Part shown: piece by piece, positions 43,520 to 51,648 of the stretch | How the letters are laid out: every line of letters starts with the position of its first letter | How positions within the stretch are numbered: position 1 is the stretch's first letter | DNA from: an uncultured Lachnospiraceae bacterium | Lineage (GTDB): Bacteria > Bacillota > Clostridia > Lachnospirales > Lachnospiraceae | DNA length: 64,000 nucleotides | Reading direction: 5' to 3' | NCBI GenBank assembly: GCA_902765725.1 | Contig: CACXAT010000006.1 | Location: 149,081 to 213,080 of the forward strand | The notes under the pieces: generated by a model | What the model saw: only the letters and a program-made list of their open reading frames with translations | Databases searched by the model: none | Told to the model about the DNA's origin: nothing | Made by a program: the position numbers and the translations under genes

Positions 43520-45658
43520 TTACTTTGCAAGAAGCATCATGATCTCATTGCTGCGGCTGATAAACTCAGACATAGCTTCCGGCTTGAGCGGAGCGTTGGC
43601 CATCGCCGCCAGATCGTAGAGCTGCTTCGCGAACATCTGTGCATGCTCAGCTTCCGTATTCTCCAGCAGATACTTCACCAGCTTATGGTTCGCATTGAGG
43701 GTAAGGGTCTGGGCCGGAGCGAACATATCCATATCCATGCCTGAAGCGCCTGAGCTGTACATGCGCATCATGTCCTGCATACGGCGGCCTTCCTCCTGGA
43801 TCGTAAGCATGGAGGAGATCTTCTCGTCCTTCAGGCTCTCGACCTGAACCGTCACCTTGTCATTGTTCAGCGCCTTCTTGAAGAGTTCGGTAAGCGTCTC
43901 GGTCTGGGCCTTGCGCTTCTCCTCATCGGTTTCCTCCGACTTCATGGCACCTGTCACATCCGCGTCGATCCGCTCGAACTTCAGCTCTTCATGCTTCTGC
44001 TCCACATGCTGAATGTAGGGAGAATCAATATTGTGGCGAAGGACGACCGCATCCATGCCCATCTCCTTGAACATCCGGATGTACTGACCCTGCTGTGCCT
44101 CATCGGTCACATAGTAGATGACGGTCTTCTCTTTCTCTTTCTCCTTTGTCTCCTCCGCGTTCTCCTCGACATCGAGATTCTCTTCCGACTCAGAGGCTTC
44201 CTTCGTCTCCTCAGAAGCTTCTGCCGGTTCAGCGCCCTCTTCTGTCTTCTCTTCGGAGGCCTCTTCCGTCTTGCCGTTGATCTTCTCGAGATACTCCTTG
44301 AGGGTGAAATACTTGCCGTCCAGATCCTTATACAGCATATAGTCGCTCAGACGCTCGCTGAACTTCTCTTCTCTCAGGCAGCCATACTTGAGGAACGGAC
44401 TGATGTCATCCCAGTACTTCTCGTAGTTCTCACGGTCTGTCTTGCACATGCCGGTCAGCTTGTCCGCAACCTTCTTGGAGATGTAGTCACGGATCTTCTT
44501 CACAAATCCGTCATTCTGCAGAGCAGAGCGGGATACGTTCAGCGGGAACTCAGGGCAGTCGATCACACCCTTGAGCAGCATCATGTACTCCGGCACGACC
44601 TCCTTGATATTGTCCGCGATGAATACCTGATTGTTGTAGAGCTTGATCATTCCCTCGATGGTATCGTATTCCGTATTGATCTTCGGGAAATAAAGGATTC
44701 CCTTCAGATTGAACGGATAATCCGCGTTCAGATGGATCCAGAACAGCGGCTCGCGGTAGTCGTTGAAGACCTTGCGGTAGAAGTCCTTGTACTCCTGGTC
44801 AGTGCATTCATTCGGATGCTTTGCCCACAGTGGATGGATATCGGAGATGCTGACCGGGCGCTTGTTGATCTTCACGCGGTCACGGGCCGGAGCGATCTCA
44901 ACGGTCTTCTTCTCCCCGTTCTCATCCTCCTGCTCTTCCGTCTTCGCGTCCTCATGGATCCGCTCCACGATCACGTCCGTATCCTTCAGCTCGCTCTCGT
45001 CGATGGTCTCATACTCCTGCGGCGCATTTGCCTTCTCCAGGAAGATCTCCACCGGCATGAAGCTGCAGTAGCGCTGCAGGACCTCACGCATCCTGTACTC
45101 GTTGGCAAACTCCAGACAGTCCTCATTCAAATGCAGGGTGATGGTCGTACCCACTTCAGCGCGGCTGCCGTCTTCCATGGTATAAGTAGAGGATCCGTCG
45201 CACTCCCAGTGGACAGGGGTCGCGCCATCCTGATAGCTGAGGGTATCGATCTCAACATTCTCCGATACCATGAATACGGAGTAGAAACCAAGACCGAAAT
45301 GACCGATGATGTCATCCTTATTGGCCTTGTCCTTGTACTTTTCGAAGAAATCCGTCGCGCCTGAAAATGCGATCTGCGTGATGTATTCCTCTACCTCGTC
45401 GGCTGTCATGCCCAGTCCGGTATCGCAGAACTGAAGCGTCTTCGCGTCCGGGTCCACGATCACGCGGATCGAATCCTTATGATCATCGGGATACTGATAC
45501 TCCCCCATGATCTCCAGCTTGTGAAGCTTCGAGATCGCGTCGCATGCATTGGAGACAACCTCTCTGACAAAGATGTCGTGATCGGAATACAGCCATTTCT
45601 TAATGATCGGCAGCATATTCTCGCTGTTAATGGATAAGGTTCCCTGCTTGGAAGTCAT
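43520..45658 (-). CDS. htpG: Hsp90-family chaperone HtpG with acidic inserts
   Basis: A 712-residue Hsp90 dimer protein. The ATP-binding site is intact: REVVSNACDAISKL (Asn/Asp), CDTGLGMT, IGHFGLGFYSVF. The middle domain and C-terminal dimerisation domain follow. Two extra acidic stretches stand out: about residues 236-251 (TEEQEDENGEKK) and a long Glu/Ala/Lys-rich run at about 458-511. Bacterial HtpG normally lacks such inserts (about 620-650 residues). The start at 45658 follows AAAGGAG; an upstream extension in frame is not coding. Its promoter is TTGACA-17-TATTAT with an adjoining CIRCE operator. Confidence 0.95.
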   Translation of the reverse strand: MTSKQGTLSINSENMLPIIKKWLYSDHDIFVREVVSNACDAISKLHKLEIMGEYQYPDDHKDSIRVIVDPDAKTLQFCDTGLGMTADEVEEYITQIAFSGATDFFEKYKDKANKDDIIGHFGLGFYSVFMVSENVEIDTLSYQDGATPVHWECDGSSTYTMEDGSRAEVGTTITLHLNEDCLEFANEYRMREVLQRYCSFMPVEIFLEKANAPQEYETIDESELKDTDVIVERIHEDAKTEEQEDENGEKKTVEIAPARDRVKINKRPVSISDIHPLWAKHPNECTDQEYKDFYRKVFNDYREPLFWIHLNADYPFNLKGILYFPKINTEYDTIEGMIKLYNNQVFIADNIKEVVPEYMMLLKGVIDCPEFPLNVSRSALQNDGFVKKIRDYISKKVADKLTGMCKTDRENYEKYWDDISPFLKYGCLREEKFSERLSDYMLYKDLDGKYFTLKEYLEKINGKTEEASEEKTEEGAEPAEASEETKEASESEENLDVEENAEETKEKEKEKTVIYYVTDEAQQGQYIRMFKEMGMDAVVLRHNIDSPYIQHVEQKHEELKFERIDADVTGAMKSEETDEEKRKAQTETLTELFKKALNNDKVTVQVESLKDEKISSMLTIQEEGRRMQDMMRMYSSGASGMDMDMFAPAQTLTLNANHKLVKYLLENTEAEHAQMFAKQLYDLAAMANAPLKPEAMSEFISRSNEIMMLLAK

Positions 45659-45737
45659 ATGTGAATCACTCCTTTGATTATTATTAATCTCTATTCTTAT
45701 ACAAGCCGCACAGATCACCGGCCTGCCGTCAGAAGAG

Positions 45738-45766
45738 ATAATACGTCCATTTCGCGCAAATGTCAA
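45738..45766 (-). promoter_or_regulatory. htpG promoter
   Basis: Minus strand: -35 TTGACA (forward TGTCAA 45761-45766), 17-base spacer, -10 TATTAT (forward ATAATA 45738-45743). It overlaps the CIRCE operator by one base. Confidence 0.88.
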
Positions 45767-45792
45767 TAGCACTCGTTTGAAGTGAGTGCTAA
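45766..45792. promoter_or_regulatory. CIRCE operator (HrcA site)
   Basis: Inverted repeat ATAGCACTC (45766-45774), 9-base spacer, GAGTGCTAA (45784-45792), matching CIRCE TTAGCACTC-N9-GAGTGCTAA in all but one base. It abuts the htpG -35, so HrcA repression of htpG is expected. Confidence 0.92.
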
Positions 45793-45814
45793 CATACAAT
45801 GAGAACAAAAAGCA

Positions 45815-46044
45815 GTTACAGTGCACAGATCAGCCCGCATTGCTTCGAGTTTGTGGGCACAGTGAAAACACGTTGCCTTCCTTCGCTTTGCTACGGTTGC
45901 ATTGCAGCCGCTCCCAGCGCCTATAGATGCGTGGTCGCTTCCGCGGCTGCAGCAACTTGCAAAGCTCAGTCGGCTTCCTATTGTTTTCATCTGTGCCCAC
46001 AGAACTCTGCGCAGATGATATAAGGCTGATCTGTGCACTGTAAC
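45815..46044. repeat. 230-bp palindromic element with 21-bp terminal inverted repeats
   Basis: The first and last 21 bases are perfect inverted copies (beginning GTTACAGTGCAC and ending GTGCACTGTAAC). Imperfect pairing continues inward: TTGTGGGCACAG-TGAAAACA against TCTGTGGGCACAGATGAAAACA, then GCTTTGC, and an 8-bp inner stem GCAGCCGC (45904-45911) with GCGGCTGC (45943-45950) close to the centre. It could fold as one long cruciform or RNA hairpin. No transposase, no convincing coding frame, no clear target duplication. A MITE-like repeat or a structured RNA are the leading options. Confidence 0.75.
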
Positions 46045-46045
46045 A

Positions 46046-46076
46046 TAAAGAAGACAGCCCCAAACGGGCTGCCTTC
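46046..46076 (-). terminator. Terminator of the cysteine-heptad gene
   Basis: On the minus strand AAGGCAGCCC / GGGGCTGTCTT with a GTTT loop, followed by CTTTATG. It lies directly beside the palindromic element. Confidence 0.75.
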
Positions 46077-46108
46077 CTGAATATCTGCGAGATCCGCATG
46101 TTCCTGCG

Positions 46109-46795
46109 TCAGGCCTCTGCGTGCTCCTCAGCTGCCGGTGCCTCTTCTGCACACTCCTCAGCTGCCGGTGCCTCTTCTACGCACTCCTGCGCCTCCTGTG
46201 CGCACTCTTCCACGCACTCCTGCGCTTCCCCGGCACATTCCTGCGCTTCATCCACGCACTCCTGGGCTTCCTGTGCGCATTCTTCCACTGCCTCCTGCGC
46301 GCATTGGGGACACTCCTGTGCCGCATCTTCGGCCTTGTCAGACGCTTCCTCTACGACCTCATATACTGCTTCCTGAGCTTTGTCCAGCTTCTCCTTGGCC
46401 TGCTCATACAGACTCTTGGCTTCCGACTCAGCGCTGGCTGCCTTCTCAGCAGCTGCCTGCTCCGCCGCTGCCTTTGCCGCAGCCGCTTCCTCGGCAAGCT
46501 TCGCTTCTGCCTCTTCCATGGCCTTTCTGGAATCCTCGATGCCCTGCTGCAGTTCGGCGACCTTCGCCTCTGCCGCGTTCACGATGTCCAGAAGAGGCTT
46601 CAGGGCCTCGTCCATTGTATCCTGATTCAGCTCGGCAAACTTTTTGCCAAGTTCAGTGTAAGCTTTCGTAACTTCCTTCTGAGCATTCGCGATCTGAATC
46701 TTCAGATTGCCGGTCTCAGCTGCGTTCTTCGCGCGTCCAGCGACAGTCTTGCCTAATCTTCCGAGGGAATCTCCCAATTCATCTAAGAATGCCAT
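46109..46795 (-). CDS. Coiled-coil protein with cysteine-heptad acidic tail
   Basis: A 228-residue protein with a strong ribosome site (ATGGAGG). Residues about 1-75 are helical (LGDSLGRLGKTVAGRAKN...), about 75-150 form an Ala/Glu/Lys coiled coil, and about 155-228 are a run of acidic heptads of the type EAQECVD, EAQECAG, EAQECVE with cysteine at a fixed position, nine to ten cysteines in all. The N-terminal half resembles small Firmicutes proteins that often end in a zinc ribbon; here only CPQC survives of such a motif before the repeats. Function is unknown; metal binding or disulfide packing of a coiled coil are possible. No signal peptide. Confidence 0.82.
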   Translation of the reverse strand: MAFLDELGDSLGRLGKTVAGRAKNAAETGNLKIQIANAQKEVTKAYTELGKKFAELNQDTMDEALKPLLDIVNAAEAKVAELQQGIEDSRKAMEEAEAKLAEEAAAAKAAAEQAAAEKAASAESEAKSLYEQAKEKLDKAQEAVYEVVEEASDKAEDAAQECPQCAQEAVEECAQEAQECVDEAQECAGEAQECVEECAQEAQECVEEAPAAEECAEEAPAAEEHAEA

Positions 46796-46926
46796 TGTAC
46801 TACCTCCATAATAAAATTACCGGATACCAGTCCAGACGGACTTGTTGCTTTATCTTATCATGAAACTGTACAGGATGGAATATTCCCTCTGTGAAAGTTT
46901 TGTGAGAAATGAACAGTACTCTGCTC

Positions 46927-47652
46927 TTATCCCATGACTTTGTTGCGAATGACGCCGACGGAGATATACCCGTCCGCCAGGGCCTGGATATCCGAGCCCT
47001 CCTCTGCGCCGGTCACCTCCTTAGCTTTCAGAAGGATGTCCCAGCCGCCTTCCTCCCGCTCCTGCCGGTAATAGACGTCATCAAAAAATGGTGTCTGCGC
47101 CGGCTTTCTGTCACAGAGGATCCCCCGGAACTCTTCCGGACTGCAGCAGGGGAAGTTGACGTTCCACACCTCTCCTTGTCCAAGCCTTCTGGACACAAGC
47201 TCCTCCAGGATCGAGGACAGATGCTCCTTCATGACAAGATCGCAGCCTCCCCTTCTCTGGGAGAAGCAGATCGCGGGAACATGATACAGGACCGCCTCCA
47301 TGGCTGCCCCGACGGTAGCCGAGTACAGGATGTCGTATCCGCAGTTTGCCCCGTCATTGATTCCGGAGAGCACAAGCTCTGGCTCCTCTCCCTTCTCGAA
47401 CAGTCCGTGGAAGGAGATCCGGACGCAGTCCGCCGGTGTCGCGTCGATCCGGTATGCCCGGACGCCCTCCACCGGAAAGTCCTCCACCGGGTGAAACTCC
47501 ATAGGCCTGTACAGGGTGATCCTGTGGGACATGGCGCTGCACTGCTGAGAGGGCGCGATGACCGTCACCTCTCCCAACGCCTTTGCCGCCTCGGCCAGCA
47601 TCGCGAGATATTCTGACCGGATCCCGTCGTCATTGGTAACAAGTATCCTCAT
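46927..47652 (-). CDS. surE: 5'/3'-nucleotidase SurE
   Basis: A 241-residue metal-dependent phosphatase acting on nucleoside monophosphates and short polyphosphate. The N-terminal metal site is MRILVTNDDGIRSE (Asp-Asp), followed by VIAPSQQCSAMSHRIT, and LVLSGINDGANCGYDILYSATVGAAMEA carrying the Ser and Asn ligands. The C-terminal tetramerisation region is shorter. It starts 39 bases downstream of the alpha-galactosidase stop, in the same direction. Confidence 0.95.
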   Translation of the reverse strand: MRILVTNDDGIRSEYLAMLAEAAKALGEVTVIAPSQQCSAMSHRITLYRPMEFHPVEDFPVEGVRAYRIDATPADCVRISFHGLFEKGEEPELVLSGINDGANCGYDILYSATVGAAMEAVLYHVPAICFSQRRGGCDLVMKEHLSSILEELVSRRLGQGEVWNVNFPCCSPEEFRGILCDRKPAQTPFFDDVYYRQEREEGGWDILLKAKEVTGAEEGSDIQALADGYISVGVIRNKVMG

Positions 47653-47691
47653 ACACCGCTCCTTTTACAGCACTTGGCAGACTGACTCACT

Positions 47692-49890
47692 TCAGACCTT
47701 TACAAAATGCCATCTGTAGCTCCTGTACTCGCCCATTTCCACCGGGATCGGAAGTCCGATCTGCATCAGGGCGTTGGCAGGATATACACGACCTGTCTCC
47801 TCATCTTGGTAGAAGCAGTCCTTCTTGAGACCGCGCAGCCGCACGTAATTGACCGTCATGTTGCCGTGAACGGCAAGGCAGACCGCCGAAATCAGTGCCT
47901 CTCTGCCGTCCTCGGAGAACATCTCCCAGGCGGCGATCTCATCCTCCGCCGGATTGCTCAGCCGGTAGAACAGTCCGTGATTGATCAGGTCTGCGTATCT
48001 GTGGTAGTCCTCGATCTGCAGCCGGATCTCCTCCTTCTCCTCCTCGCTGAGCTTAGACGGATCCAGCTCATATCCGAAGGTCCCGCCCATGGCTACCATG
48101 CTGCGGGTCTTGAGGGATACGTTCCTTCCGGTCTGCTCGTTCGGGACCGCGGATACATGCGCTCCCATGGAAGAGACCGGATACAGGAAGCTGGTTCCGT
48201 ACTGGATCCGGGTGCGGTCAATCGCGTCTGTATTGTCCGAGCACCAGATCTGCGGAGTATAATACAGCATTCCCATGTCGAATCTTCCGCCGCCTCCCGA
48301 GCAGCCCTCGATCAGGACATCGGGATAATTGCGGTTCAGCCTCTCCAGGAAGTCATACAGTCCGAGCACATAATTGTAGAGAACCTGTCCCTGGGACAGC
48401 CCGCCGTGGGAATAGACGTTGAAGATCGAGCGGTTGAAGTCCCATTTCACATATTCGATATTCGCGCTGTCAAGGACCTTGCTGATGGCATCGTAGATCG
48501 CGTCTACGACTTCCTTCCTGGAGAAGTCCAGGATCAGCTGGTTGCGTCCCAGCACCGGATGTCTGCCCGGGATCGTCATGGCCCAGTCCGGATGCTCGCG
48601 GTAGAGATCCGAATCCTCATTGACCATCTCCGGCTCCACCCAGATGCCGAACTTCAGTCCCATGTTGTTGATCTCGCTGACCAGATCTCCCAGGCTGCGT
48701 CCCAGCTTCTTTTCATTTACAAACCAGTCTCCCAGGCCCCGGTAGTCATCGCTGCGGGCGCCGAACCAGCCGTCATCCATGACCAGCATCTCCACACCCA
48801 GGTCCCTGGCGCCTCTGGCAAGCTCGATCAGCTTGTCGCCGTCAAAGTCAAAATAGCAGGCCTCCCAGCTGTTCAGCAGGACCGGTCTGGGGATGTCTCT
48901 CCACTTGCCGCGGCAGATGTGCCTGCGGGCGCATCTCTGGAAGTTCTGGGACAGCCGCGCCATACCCTTGGCGGAATAGCTCATGACCACCTCGGGGGTC
49001 CAGAACTCCTGTCCGCCCTCGAGGGGGTAGGCCAGCAGCTCATCGTGCAGTCCCAGCTGCATGCGGATGTTGTTGTACTGATCCTTCTCGATCTCACCCT
49101 TGAAGCCGCCCGAGTACACGAAGCTCATCCCGTAGCAGTGTCCGTAATCCTCCGTCGCCATATGGTCCACCAGAAGCATGGAGGGATTGTACTGATGGCT
49201 GGAGGTGCCTCTCGTGGAGCCGATGGTCAGGGTCCCGTGTCCCACATGCTGGCGCTGCATATTGCGCTCCATGCAGTGCCTTCCGTAGAAGGTGATGGCA
49301 TCATAATCGCCGGTGACAAAGTCCAGGCAGGCGCTCTGCGCCTTCTCCAGGGTAAATGAAGTCTTCCCTTCGTTCACGATCCGGACTGCCCGGGTGATGA
49401 TGTCCAGCTTCGGGAGCACGCCGTAATACAGATCCACCCGCAGCTTCAGAAGGTCATCCTTCAGAGTGATGACCAGGGTCTGGGCATTTGCCCCGGTATC
49501 GGCGTTGGTGTCATCCACATAGACCGCCGGCAGATTCGGGATGGAGAACATCCCCTCCTCCACACGGAAGGAATCATAGCGCAGGTCACAGTCGATGGTC
49601 CCCAGGTCATCGGCCACCTTCAGCAGGACTCTGCGGTAATCTCCGTTGCCGAGATAGGGAAACTCCTGGGGCAGGAAATCCATCGAATAGGTGCGGTCTC
49701 CCTCCGCCTCGTAGGGGTTGCCCGAGAATCCGCGGTCATTGAACGTCAGCAGGAAATGCATATCCCCTTCCGTCTTTCTGCCATAGTACTGGTGCAGCAG
49801 ATAGCCGTACCGGTCGACGTGCATCTGATAGGTGGTTCTCTTCGTATTGAGAGTAAACAACAGCTTCTCTTCCTGAATCTGGATTCCCAT
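47692..49890 (-). CDS. GH36 alpha-galactosidase
   Basis: A 732-residue cytoplasmic enzyme releasing alpha-1,6-galactose from melibiose, raffinose or stachyose. The N-terminal beta-sandwich is followed by the barrel with MDDGWFGARSDD, the nucleophile in YVKWDFNRS (Asp at about 484) and the acid in WCSDNTDA (about 552); IEGCSGGGGRFD is also a GH36 hallmark. Length fits the ~730-residue tetrameric bacterial group. It lies upstream of surE. No dedicated transporter is in view. Confidence 0.96.
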   Translation of the reverse strand: MGIQIQEEKLLFTLNTKRTTYQMHVDRYGYLLHQYYGRKTEGDMHFLLTFNDRGFSGNPYEAEGDRTYSMDFLPQEFPYLGNGDYRRVLLKVADDLGTIDCDLRYDSFRVEEGMFSIPNLPAVYVDDTNADTGANAQTLVITLKDDLLKLRVDLYYGVLPKLDIITRAVRIVNEGKTSFTLEKAQSACLDFVTGDYDAITFYGRHCMERNMQRQHVGHGTLTIGSTRGTSSHQYNPSMLLVDHMATEDYGHCYGMSFVYSGGFKGEIEKDQYNNIRMQLGLHDELLAYPLEGGQEFWTPEVVMSYSAKGMARLSQNFQRCARRHICRGKWRDIPRPVLLNSWEACYFDFDGDKLIELARGARDLGVEMLVMDDGWFGARSDDYRGLGDWFVNEKKLGRSLGDLVSEINNMGLKFGIWVEPEMVNEDSDLYREHPDWAMTIPGRHPVLGRNQLILDFSRKEVVDAIYDAISKVLDSANIEYVKWDFNRSIFNVYSHGGLSQGQVLYNYVLGLYDFLERLNRNYPDVLIEGCSGGGGRFDMGMLYYTPQIWCSDNTDAIDRTRIQYGTSFLYPVSSMGAHVSAVPNEQTGRNVSLKTRSMVAMGGTFGYELDPSKLSEEEKEEIRLQIEDYHRYADLINHGLFYRLSNPAEDEIAAWEMFSEDGREALISAVCLAVHGNMTVNYVRLRGLKKDCFYQDEETGRVYPANALMQIGLPIPVEMGEYRSYRWHFVKV

Positions 49891-50051
49891 AACGCTCTCC
49901 TCAGTTCAATGCATCGGGCACAGTGACAGTGCCTTCGTCATATGTTTTCAAATGTTTTAATAACGGTATACAAGCGGATTATAGTATAAGAAACATGGTC
50001 GGTTCTATGCAGAAACGGATGTGAAAAGCATCACAATCGACCATTCTTTTT

Positions 50052-50080
50052 TTGACTCTGTATGTCTGCGATGATATGAT
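50052..50080 (+). promoter_or_regulatory. Promoter of the TraX-like gene
   Basis: -35 TTGACT at 50052-50057, 17-base spacer, -10 TATGAT at 50075-50080. The ATG of the gene begins only 6 bases after the -10, so the transcript would start at or next to the start codon. Confidence 0.7.
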
Positions 50081-50086
50081 GGTCGC

Positions 50087-50821
50087 ATGGGTAAAAATGG
50101 ATTTATCGGATCTGAATATGGCGTGACCGGAAGTACGCTCAAGCTGTTTGCCATCATCACCATGCTGATCGACCATACAGGTGCGGCGGTCGTGGGGACG
50201 ATCATCAGCCTGGGCAATCTGCGCACTGCCAACTATGAACTCTACAGGACGCTCAGCACCCTCTATTCGCTGATGAGAGGGCTCGGACGTCTTGCTTTTC
50301 CCGTCTTCTGTTTTCTGCTGGTGGAGGGGTTCTTCCATACCAGATCGGTCAGGAAATACTGCGAGAGGCTCTTTCTGTTCGCCCTGATCTCAGAGTTCCC
50401 CTTCGACTTTGCCCTCAAGCCCACTGCCATCTACTGGAATAAGCAGAACGTGTATTTCACTCTCCTGCTCTCCCTGATCTGCCTGTGGATGCTGGAGGAG
50501 CTCAGAGCAAAGCCGACGCTGCAGCTGCTGGCCGCCGCATCCTGCATGCTCCTGGCGGATGCCCTGAAGACGGACTACAACTACAAGGGCGTCTTCCTGG
50601 TGGCGATCCTGTACCTGTTCCACGACTACAGAAGCTATCAGTGCGCCGCCGGCGCCGCGTCCATCGCCTGGGAGAATTACGCGCCCCTGTCCTTCCTGCT
50701 GTGCTATCTCTACAACGGGAAGCGCGGACTGAAGCTGCGCTATCTCTTCTACTGGTTCTATCCCGCGCACCTGATCCTGCTGGGGATCCTGCGAAGGTAC
50801 ATTCTGCCGGCGATTTTATAG
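50087..50821 (+). CDS. TraX-family membrane protein
   Basis: A 244-residue integral membrane protein of the TraX family, named after an F-plasmid pilin acetylase but widespread on chromosomes where its acceptor is unknown. The signature GSTLKLFAIITMLIDHTGAAVVG is at about residues 15-37 and RLAFPVFCFLLVEGFFHTRS at about 70-90; seven or eight membrane helices follow. No conjugation genes are nearby, so a chromosomal role is likely. The ATG used has no ribosome site; an internal GTG at 50123 just before TGSTLKLFA is an alternative. Confidence 0.88.
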   Translation: MGKNGFIGSEYGVTGSTLKLFAIITMLIDHTGAAVVGTIISLGNLRTANYELYRTLSTLYSLMRGLGRLAFPVFCFLLVEGFFHTRSVRKYCERLFLFALISEFPFDFALKPTAIYWNKQNVYFTLLLSLICLWMLEELRAKPTLQLLAAASCMLLADALKTDYNYKGVFLVAILYLFHDYRSYQCAAGAASIAWENYAPLSFLLCYLYNGKRGLKLRYLFYWFYPAHLILLGILRRYILPAIL

Positions 50822-50854
50822 AAGGATCGATTCTTTTATCTCACGCTATCTCAT

Positions 50855-50883
50855 GACGCCTTCGTCCCGGAGGCGTCTTTTTT
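50855..50883 (+). terminator. Terminator after the TraX-like gene
   Basis: Stem GACGCCT / AGGCGTC around a G-rich loop, then T6. Confidence 0.8.
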
Positions 50884-50934
50884 ACGGCAGCTTTTCTCAC
50901 GGCACTTATCCCCGGACTTTTTACAAAAGTCCTC

Positions 50935-51552
50935 TCAGGACCACCACTTTATCAGGGAGCCGTCCGCAGGGCGCGGGTCCCTGATCTTGTCCTTCATGAT
51001 GCGGTGGAACTGACTGCCGCACCGCTCTACCTCTCCCAGTACGGTATCGATCTTATCCTCATCCAGATACCAGTTCTCCCGGGTGATCCCCCTGGTGACC
51101 ACGGGGCAGATCAGCAGCTCGGTGTCCGGGAACTGCTCACGGTAATACATCCAGCAGCGCCTGGCGTGAAATGCCTGACAGACGATGATCGCAGTCTTCA
51201 CCGGTATGCCCAGCTTCTCCAGCACGTGTCTGGAGCAGATCGCGTTCTCCCAGGTGAAGGTCGCCTGGTCCTCCTTCAGGATCGCGCTGTCGGGAACGCC
51301 GCCTCTTCGCAGCACATCCCTCAGATAGTCCCACTCCGTCTCATAGGAAGAATCGCCGGTAAAGTGCCCGGCCAGCTTGCTGTACCTGCCGCTGGGAAGC
51401 ACATAAGGAGCATACCCGTCCGCAAAAAGGGCGGCCGCCCTCTGCGCGCTTTCCGGGTAATTGCCACCGGGCACAAAGATCACGTCCGCCTTCTTCAGTT
51501 CATGTTCTAAAAAAATAAAATCTGTTATGCAGTCATAAAATCTGCCGCTCAT
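50935..51552 (-). CDS. YdcF/SanA-like DUF218 protein
   Basis: A 205-residue protein of the ElyC/SanA/YdcF family (DUF218). The family core is seen as VIFVPGGNYPESAQRAAALF, YVLPSGRY, ENAICSRHVLEKLG and IIVCQAFHARRCWMYYREQF. There is no membrane helix, unlike ElyC, so it is the cytoplasmic YdcF-like type. A role in envelope-linked metabolism has been proposed for relatives but the reaction is unknown. It lies between the TraX-like gene and glnS. Confidence 0.85.
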   Translation of the reverse strand: MSGRFYDCITDFIFLEHELKKADVIFVPGGNYPESAQRAAALFADGYAPYVLPSGRYSKLAGHFTGDSSYETEWDYLRDVLRRGGVPDSAILKEDQATFTWENAICSRHVLEKLGIPVKTAIIVCQAFHARRCWMYYREQFPDTELLICPVVTRGITRENWYLDEDKIDTVLGEVERCGSQFHRIMKDKIRDPRPADGSLIKWWS

Positions 51553-51648
51553 TCTCTTCTCCTGTCCGGCTAGAGTTAACTTCTGCCAGGTTGGTTGAAG
51601 GACGGATTCCTTTCGCCTGGCAACGTCCCATTCAGACTGGTTCGGAAG

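Noticed and set aside
45763..46152. Cys-rich open frames across the palindrome
   Set aside because: They span the CIRCE site, the inverted repeats and a terminator and have no ribosome site; the symmetry of the DNA explains the open reading.
50087..50821. Conjugative element suggested by TraX name
   Set aside because: No other tra genes, relaxase or integrase in the surroundings; TraX-like proteins are common on chromosomes.
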